From Draconibacterium sp. (GTDB taxonomy: Bacteria; Bacteroidota; Bacteroidia; Bacteroidales; Prolixibacteraceae), in contig WOYV01000055.1 of NCBI GenBank assembly GCA_011620585.1, positions 1 through 49,193 on the forward strand: 49,193 bases of DNA, read 5' to 3'. The notes beneath the pieces were generated by a model. The model searched no databases and was not told where the DNA came from. It saw nothing but the letters and a program-made list of their open reading frames with translations. Shown piece after piece: positions 45,229-49,193 of the stretch. Position numbers and translations under genes: made by a program. How positions within the stretch are numbered: position 1 is the stretch's first letter; every line of letters begins with the position of its first letter.

Positions 45229-45810
45229 CTAATCGATATTCTTCCGAAAAGTCAATAAAAAGAATAAAAAGAAGTTATATTTTTTTAATTTCTCGCGTAA
45301 TGTTTTGATTGCCAACCCCATTTGAACTTCGACTGTTTTTACCGAAATATTTAAACGATCGGCAATTTCGCGGTATTTAAGGCCTTCTTCGCGACTAAGG
45401 CGAAATATCTCCTGTCGTTTTTCAGGCAATTCGGCAATGCTTTTTTCGATATCCTTTTGCAGGCCCGGTTCCATAAAATTATCCCTGTATTCATATTCTT
45501 CAGCTTCAGAGATTACAAGGTTGGCATGTTGCGTTTTTATTTTTTCGTGCTTGATTTTATTTAAACAAAGATTTTTCACCGATCGAAAAAGATAGCTTTT
45601 TAAAGAAGTTTCGATATGGAATTGGGCGCGCTTTTCCCAAAATTTTACAAAAAAACCCTGAACCAGTTCTTCTGCTTCGTCGTCGTTCTGCAACACTCGC
45701 GAAGCAAACACACAAAGCGCCTGGTAGTACAAACGGAAAAGTTGTTCGAATGCTGCGCTGTCGCTCTTTTTCAGGTCTTCGGGTAAGGATTGCTCATTTA
45801 TTGGGCCCAT
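45229..45810 (-). CDS. ECF-type RNA polymerase sigma factor
   Basis: 193 residues with sigma region 2 (FEQLFRLYYQALCVFASRVLQNDDEAEELVQGFFVKFWE) and region 4 (LPEKRQEIFRLSREEGLKYREIADRLNISVKTVEVQM). This is the Bacteroidota FecI-like form usually paired with FecR and a SusC-type receptor. It is the first gene of a four-gene operon. A TAACTTTA -7 candidate lies at 45836-45843. The extreme C-terminus is unusually Phe-rich (KKYNFFLFFLLTFRKNID). Confidence 0.93.
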   Translation of the reverse strand: MGPINEQSLPEDLKKSDSAAFEQLFRLYYQALCVFASRVLQNDDEAEELVQGFFVKFWEKRAQFHIETSLKSYLFRSVKNLCLNKIKHEKIKTQHANLVISEAEEYEYRDNFMEPGLQKDIEKSIAELPEKRQEIFRLSREEGLKYREIADRLNISVKTVEVQMGLAIKTLREKLKKYNFFLFFLLTFRKNID

Positions 45811-45835
45811 ACAGTCTTTGTCAATCGGTGCAGGC

Positions 45836-45843
45836 TAAAGTTA
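45836..45843 (-). promoter_or_regulatory. -7-like TAACTTTA before the ECF sigma operon
   Basis: Fits TAnnTTTR 26 bases before the ATG. Autoregulation by the sigma factor cannot be judged from this. Confidence 0.35.
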
Positions 45844-45900
45844 TGAAAAAGAAATTCAGCGAGAAAGAGAGTGAATTATGTTTATAAATACCCTGGAAAT

Positions 45901-45930
45901 TTTGCCAATTCGTTTAAGGTCTTATTTTTG
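45901..45930 (+). promoter_or_regulatory. Promoter of the POT-like transporter (leaderless)
   Basis: TTTG at 45901-45904 and TATTTTTG at 45923-45930, 18 bp apart. The ATG at 45936 is only five bases downstream. Confidence 0.6.
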
Positions 45931-45935
45931 TGCAC

Positions 45936-47333
45936 ATGAAGGGTAAAAATCATAACACAGGAAAAAAAGAAACCAGGAATTTTCCACGGGCATTTTGGGT
46001 AGCCAATACCGTTGAACTCTTTGAAAGAGCGGCTTATTACGGCGTATTTATTGTAATTACGTTGTACCTGTCGCGGATAATTGGTTTTGGCGATATCGAA
46101 GCGGCGACCATTGCAGGTACCTTTTCCGCCATTTTATACCTGTTGCCCACTTTTGCCGGAGCCTATGCCGATAAAATCGGTTTCCGTAAATCGTTGATGC
46201 TGGCCTTTGGTTTGCTAACGCTTGGCTATGCCGGAATGGGTTTTTTACCTACCCTTTTCGAATCGGCAGGCCTGGCCGAATACGGCGACAAAACTGTTTT
46301 TCACGGGCTTGAAACTTCGGGCTATCGCTATGCAATATTGCCCGCAATGGCGCTCATTATTCTTGGGGGTTCTTTTATTAAATCGGTAATTACGGGCACT
46401 GTTGCCAAGGAAACCACTGTTGAAAACAGGGCACGAGGCTACAGTATTTTCTATGCCATGGTAAACATCGGCGCCTTTTCGGGGAAAACGATTGTGAAAC
46501 CGCTGCGCGAAGCAATGGGAAACGAAGGATTGGTTTGGATCAGCTATTTCTCAGCCGTTATGACCTTACTCGGATTAGTGCTTGTTTTTTTTATGTACAG
46601 CAGTAAAAAACACGAAGGCGAAGGGAAATCGATTAAACAGTTGTGGATTAGTTTTACAAAAGTACTTACCAATGCCCGATTGATTATCCTGATCTTAATT
46701 ATAACCGGATTTTGGATGGTGCAACACCAAATGTACGCCACTATGCCCAAATATGTCCTTCGTTTGGCAGGCGAAGGTGCATCGCCATCGTGGTATGCCA
46801 ACGTAAATCCTTTGGTGGTATTTACGATGGTGGGAATTGTTACGCATTTTATGCGCAAACGATCGGCGCTTTTCAGTATGACCGTTGGAATGTTGATCAT
46901 GCCAATGTCGGCCTTGTTTATGGCGTCGGGGAACCTGATGAGCGGAGAAATTCTGGGGATGCACCCCGTAGCTTTTATGATGGTGGTGGGTATTGCCTTT
47001 CAGGGGTTTGCCGAAACTTTTATTTCACCGCGTTTCCTTGAATACTTTTCGTTACAGGCGCCCAAAGGTGAGGAAGGACTGTATTTGGGATTTAGCCACC
47101 TTCACTCCTTTTTATCTTCCATTTTTGGTTTTGTCATGTCTGGCGTTTTACTCGATAAATATTGCCCCAATCCGCGTTTGTTCGCTACGCACGACGAGTG
47201 GGCAAAGGCTGCTGCCAATGCACATTATATCTGGTATTATTTTGTTGGTATTGCTATGATTTCAGCCACCGCCCTGGTCATTTACGGGCGGGTAGTGAAA
47301 AGGATTGACAGCAAAAAGCAAATTTCGATCTAA
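45936..47333 (+). CDS. POT-like MFS transporter
   Basis: 465 residues with about 12 membrane segments. The first helix has VELFERAAYYGVF, which fits the ExxER..YYG proton-coupling motif of proton-dependent peptide transporters (POT/PTR2), but the rest is less typical and the substrate may not be a peptide. Loops GFRKSLMLAFGLL and VENRARGYSIFYAMVNIGAFSG are MFS-like. ATG 45936 is chosen because GTG 45930 lies in the -7 box. Confidence 0.8.
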   Translation: MKGKNHNTGKKETRNFPRAFWVANTVELFERAAYYGVFIVITLYLSRIIGFGDIEAATIAGTFSAILYLLPTFAGAYADKIGFRKSLMLAFGLLTLGYAGMGFLPTLFESAGLAEYGDKTVFHGLETSGYRYAILPAMALIILGGSFIKSVITGTVAKETTVENRARGYSIFYAMVNIGAFSGKTIVKPLREAMGNEGLVWISYFSAVMTLLGLVLVFFMYSSKKHEGEGKSIKQLWISFTKVLTNARLIILILIITGFWMVQHQMYATMPKYVLRLAGEGASPSWYANVNPLVVFTMVGIVTHFMRKRSALFSMTVGMLIMPMSALFMASGNLMSGEILGMHPVAFMMVVGIAFQGFAETFISPRFLEYFSLQAPKGEEGLYLGFSHLHSFLSSIFGFVMSGVLLDKYCPNPRLFATHDEWAKAAANAHYIWYYFVGIAMISATALVIYGRVVKRIDSKKQISI

Positions 47334-47336
47334 TAT

Positions 47337-47367
47337 TTTGTTGATTCGGTCGAAATACTTAGTTTTG
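47337..47367 (+). promoter_or_regulatory. Promoter of tRNA-Leu
   Basis: TTTG at 47337-47340 and TAGTTTTG at 47360-47367, 19 bp apart, 26 bases before the mature tRNA. Confidence 0.55.
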
Positions 47368-47393
47368 CACACCATTTTTCCGTTTAGGGAAAA

Positions 47394-47477
47394 GCCCGGG
47401 TGGCGGAATTGGTAGACGCGCTGGATTCAAAATCCAGTTCCGGCAACGGAGTGCGGGTTCGATTCCCGCCCCGGGTA
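47394..47477 (+). tRNA. tRNA-Leu (anticodon CAA)
   Basis: 84 bases with a long variable arm, as expected for class II. Acceptor GCCCGGG/CCCGGGT (first pair G-T), anticodon stem CTGGA/TCCAG around TTCAAAA (CAA), T arm GCGGG TTCGATT CCCGC. After discriminator A the sequence is CCT, so CCA is not encoded. Confidence 0.94.
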
Positions 47478-47481
47478 CCTG

Positions 47482-47535
47482 GAAGCTTCGAGAACAAACT
47501 TTATAATAGTGCGTTATCGAAGCTTTTTCTTTTTA
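47482..47535 (+). terminator. Terminator of tRNA-Leu
   Basis: AAGCTTCGA and TCGAAGCTT form a perfect 9-bp stem with a 25-base loop, followed by TTTCTTTTT. Confidence 0.7.
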
Positions 47536-47584
47536 CAGCTTTGAAACTGCTGAACCCATTTCAATTTACTGTCAATGCAATGGG

Positions 47585-47612
47585 TTGGTTGCGCTTATAT
47601 TGTGTAAATTTG
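47585..47612 (+). promoter_or_regulatory. Promoter of the small charged protein
   Basis: TTG at 47585-47587 and TAAATTTG at 47605-47612, 17 bp apart; ATG 47654 lies about 35 bases past the likely transcript start. Confidence 0.5.
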
Positions 47613-47653
47613 AAGAAAATCGGAAGAACCAAAAACGATCATATTCAAAACCA

Positions 47654-47863
47654 ATGGGACAAGATAAAGACAAGAAACAGGAAAAGACAAGCGGGCCTTT
47701 AAACAAGAACGCCGGAAACTGGATGGATAAAGCCGAAGACTTTATCGACGAAACAGCCGAAAAAATACACCAAAGCGAAACCTACCGCAAAGTCGATAAA
47801 TCATTGGAGAAAGCCACTAAAAGCCTGTTCCGCAAAGCTGGGCGCTGGTGGGGAAAACGGTAA
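47654..47863 (+). CDS. Small highly charged helical protein of unknown function
   Basis: 69 residues, about 40 percent charged: MGQDKDKKQEKTSG, then a continuous amphipathic helix (NWMDKAEDFIDETAEKIHQ, VDKSLEKATKSLFRKAG) and a basic-aromatic end RWWGKR. No signal peptide and no known domain. It has its own promoter, which supports a real gene. Resembles small stress-type or CsbD-like proteins only in composition. Confidence 0.65.
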   Translation: MGQDKDKKQEKTSGPLNKNAGNWMDKAEDFIDETAEKIHQSETYRKVDKSLEKATKSLFRKAGRWWGKR

Positions 47864-48197
47864 AAGCGCCACCCCCGTCAGCAAATGTGAACAATAGTAA
47901 TTGCCCCTTTTGCAACGTGGGGGAGTTGGGGGATTATCATTTAATTCAAATTGTTTCTAAACATTGTTTTCCATAATTTGCAGCGTAGTTAAAACCTGAT
48001 CACGGATAAACCCGCATTTACGCTGTTTATTTCGTACCACATTTTAACGTCGACCCGCTCACATACACAGAGCTGTGTGTATGTACTTCAAGCCACAGCG
48101 CTTGTTGAATACAAAAAAAGGTCGCCCCGGGCCTGAGAAACTTCGGACGACCCTGTCAATAACAACCAGTATTATTAACTTTTTAAATGTAAACAAA
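47864..48197. other. Intergenic region with several inverted repeats
   Basis: No gene seen. Contains CACCCCC/GTGGGGG (far apart, about 47872-47934), a 9-bp inverted repeat ACATACACA/TGTGTATGT at 48061-48084, and a hairpin GGTCG/CGACC at 48120-48152 directly before the downstream gene. Rise in GC starts here. Confidence 0.45.
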
Positions 48198-48941
48198 ATG
48201 TCAAACCTCGACGATTACAACGCCAAATTAGCCGAAATTCAGGCGATTCCTTTGGCAGATGTTAGCGAACCGGGCATGCCGGTAAACGTGGCTTTACAGG
48301 AAGCCGAAAACCTGTGCAAATGGAGTCTTGACGACGCGGAAGCCCTAAAAACAGTGGGGATTACCAAGGCCATGATTAACGACCTCCCGGTATGTGCGGG
48401 AGCTTGCCGCGAGGCACAGTCGATTTGGAACAAAGACTACCGCTCGCAACAGGAGGCGCAAAAACAATGGACAGAACAGGCGCCGCAGGCTTTCGAACTG
48501 CGCGACGACCTGCTCGCCTCGCTGCGTTTTGCCTACCGCAACGACGAGGCCCTTTTAAGCCGCGTAAAGGCCATTAGCGAAGGCAACACCAACGCCGATA
48601 TGATCCAGGACATGAATGACATCGCCGTGTTGGGACGCGAAAACCCAGCCCCGCTTACGGCCATTGGGTTCGACCTGGCACAACTCGACCTGGCAGCTAC
48701 CCGCGCCGACGAACTTGCCGACCTGCTGGCCGAAGCCAACGGCGACAAGGCCGACCCCAACGAATCGAAGCTCATCCGCGACAAAGCCTACATGCTCTTG
48801 AAAGCGCTGGTGGATGAAATCCGCCTGGCCGGGAAGTATGTCTTCCGCAAAGACCCCAACCGTTTAAAGGGTTATAGCAGCGAATACTGGCGGAAACAAC
48901 ACCAGAAACAAAACAGCAATAGCAGTGAAGTAACAGAATAA
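48198..48941 (+). CDS. GC-rich gene for an Ala/Asp/Leu-rich helical protein of unknown function
   Basis: 247 residues from ATG 48198 (MSNLDDYNAKLAEIQ). Entirely alpha-helical in character, rich in Ala, Asp, Leu and Glu (AATRADELADLLAEANGDKAD), ending in a polar tail YWRKQHQKQNSNSSEVTE. No signal peptide or catalytic motif; one CAGAC pair near residue 65. GC content is visibly higher than its neighbours (one 60-base line at 48481 is about two thirds GC) with G/C in many third positions. An array with a ~20-bp period follows. I do not recognise the family. Confidence 0.75.
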   Translation: MSNLDDYNAKLAEIQAIPLADVSEPGMPVNVALQEAENLCKWSLDDAEALKTVGITKAMINDLPVCAGACREAQSIWNKDYRSQQEAQKQWTEQAPQAFELRDDLLASLRFAYRNDEALLSRVKAISEGNTNADMIQDMNDIAVLGRENPAPLTAIGFDLAQLDLAATRADELADLLAEANGDKADPNESKLIRDKAYMLLKALVDEIRLAGKYVFRKDPNRLKGYSSEYWRKQHQKQNSNSSEVTE

Positions 48942-49036
48942 TAGCATCCTGCTTTATTAAAGGGCGTCCTGCAGGCTTGCGGGGCGCCCTGCGTGTGGTT
49001 ACCCCTCTCTGCAGCGATTTTTGGTCTTCCTGCGCC

Positions 49037-49193
49037 GCAGGAACGTAAAAACTTGCCGCAGGACGTGAAAAACAGCCGCAGAATCGCAAAAAAATCGTGC
49101 AGGGCCACTCAAAAACCCGCAGGAACCCCAAATTTTTACGCAGGACAGCAAAAAAATGCGCAGGACACCGAAACATTCCGCAGGGCGGGGTGG
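49037..49193. repeat. Array with 20-21 bp period, GCAGGA plus A-tract, at least 8 units
   Basis: GCAG begins at 49037, 49058, 49078, 49099, 49119, 49140, 49160 and 49180: spacings of 21, 20, 21, 20, 21, 20 and 20. Units 1-7 carry a run of 3-7 A (or AAATTTTT) about 10-16 bases in; the last is cut by the window end. Consensus is roughly GCAGGAC then three or four mixed bases, AAAAA and two or three mixed bases. The array may continue beyond 49193. Confidence 0.9.

Noticed and set aside
47400-47702. Plus-strand frame starting MAELVDALDSKSSSG
   Set aside because: It begins inside tRNA-Leu; this translation is a well-known false product of Leu tRNA genes.
49037-49193. CRISPR array
   Set aside because: The period is only 20-21 bp with no distinct spacers and no cas genes; it is a degenerate tandem array.

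Overview
The window reads as chromosome of a Bacteroidota member, most likely a free-living or gut Bacteroidales/Marinilabiliales-type organism (order-level call is inference). Support: type IX secretion/gliding genes (PorX-, PorW/SprE- and GldH-like), a DUF2723 membrane protein, FecR with an ECF sigma factor, STN domains, Tat-exported Gfo/Idh/MocA and ThuA proteins, and repeated promoter boxes of the Bacteroidota form TAnnTTTG (e.g. 448-455, 4268-4275, 30447-30454, 45923-45930) with very short or no leaders.

Layout. 1-4081: a Nudix-like remnant, a helical-repeat protein and a large DUF2723 protein. 4247-5916: tRNA-Gln, a Tat-exported ThuA-like protein, then tRNA-Val lying between the two halves of a broken tRNA gene, each break carrying the same 16-bp palindrome. 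5917-7914: a purine permease paired with a Tsx-like outer-membrane protein. 8248-11570: DUF2461, ispD, a decayed TetR regulator and GDP-mannose synthesis. 11803-15535: MlaE/MlaF, a DUF4143 ATPase behind 32-bp tandem repeats, and a DUF89 protein. 15605-21158: PorX and PorW, the regulatory arm of type IX secretion. 21414-30094: a long minus-strand series: holB, ricT, gldH, trmB, an alkyltransferase-like protein, mnmH, a cysteine desulfurase-SelD fusion and mrp. 30488-37044: pgk, two small proteins, an exported beta-mannosidase, a secreted protein of unknown function and a membrane-bound AraC regulator. 37340-40898: two Gfo/Idh/MocA oxidoreductases around a TIM-barrel sugar epimerase. 41052-45810: an ECF sigma/FecR operon that encodes two STN-domain proteins, one of them a double-DTG aspartic protease with PDZ, instead of a SusC/SusD pair. 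45936-49193: a POT-like transporter, tRNA-Leu, a small charged protein, and a GC-rich gene followed by an array with a 20-21 bp period that runs off the end.

Three groups work together. mnmH and the desulfurase-SelD fusion form a compact route from selenium to 2-selenouridine in tRNA. PorX, PorW and GldH belong to type IX secretion/gliding. The sigma/FecR/STN-protease/STN-CarbD operon looks like a cell-surface signalling unit in which a protease replaces the usual TonB-dependent receptor; it is the best candidate here for an undescribed system. The terminal 20-bp A-tract array is the most striking non-coding signal.
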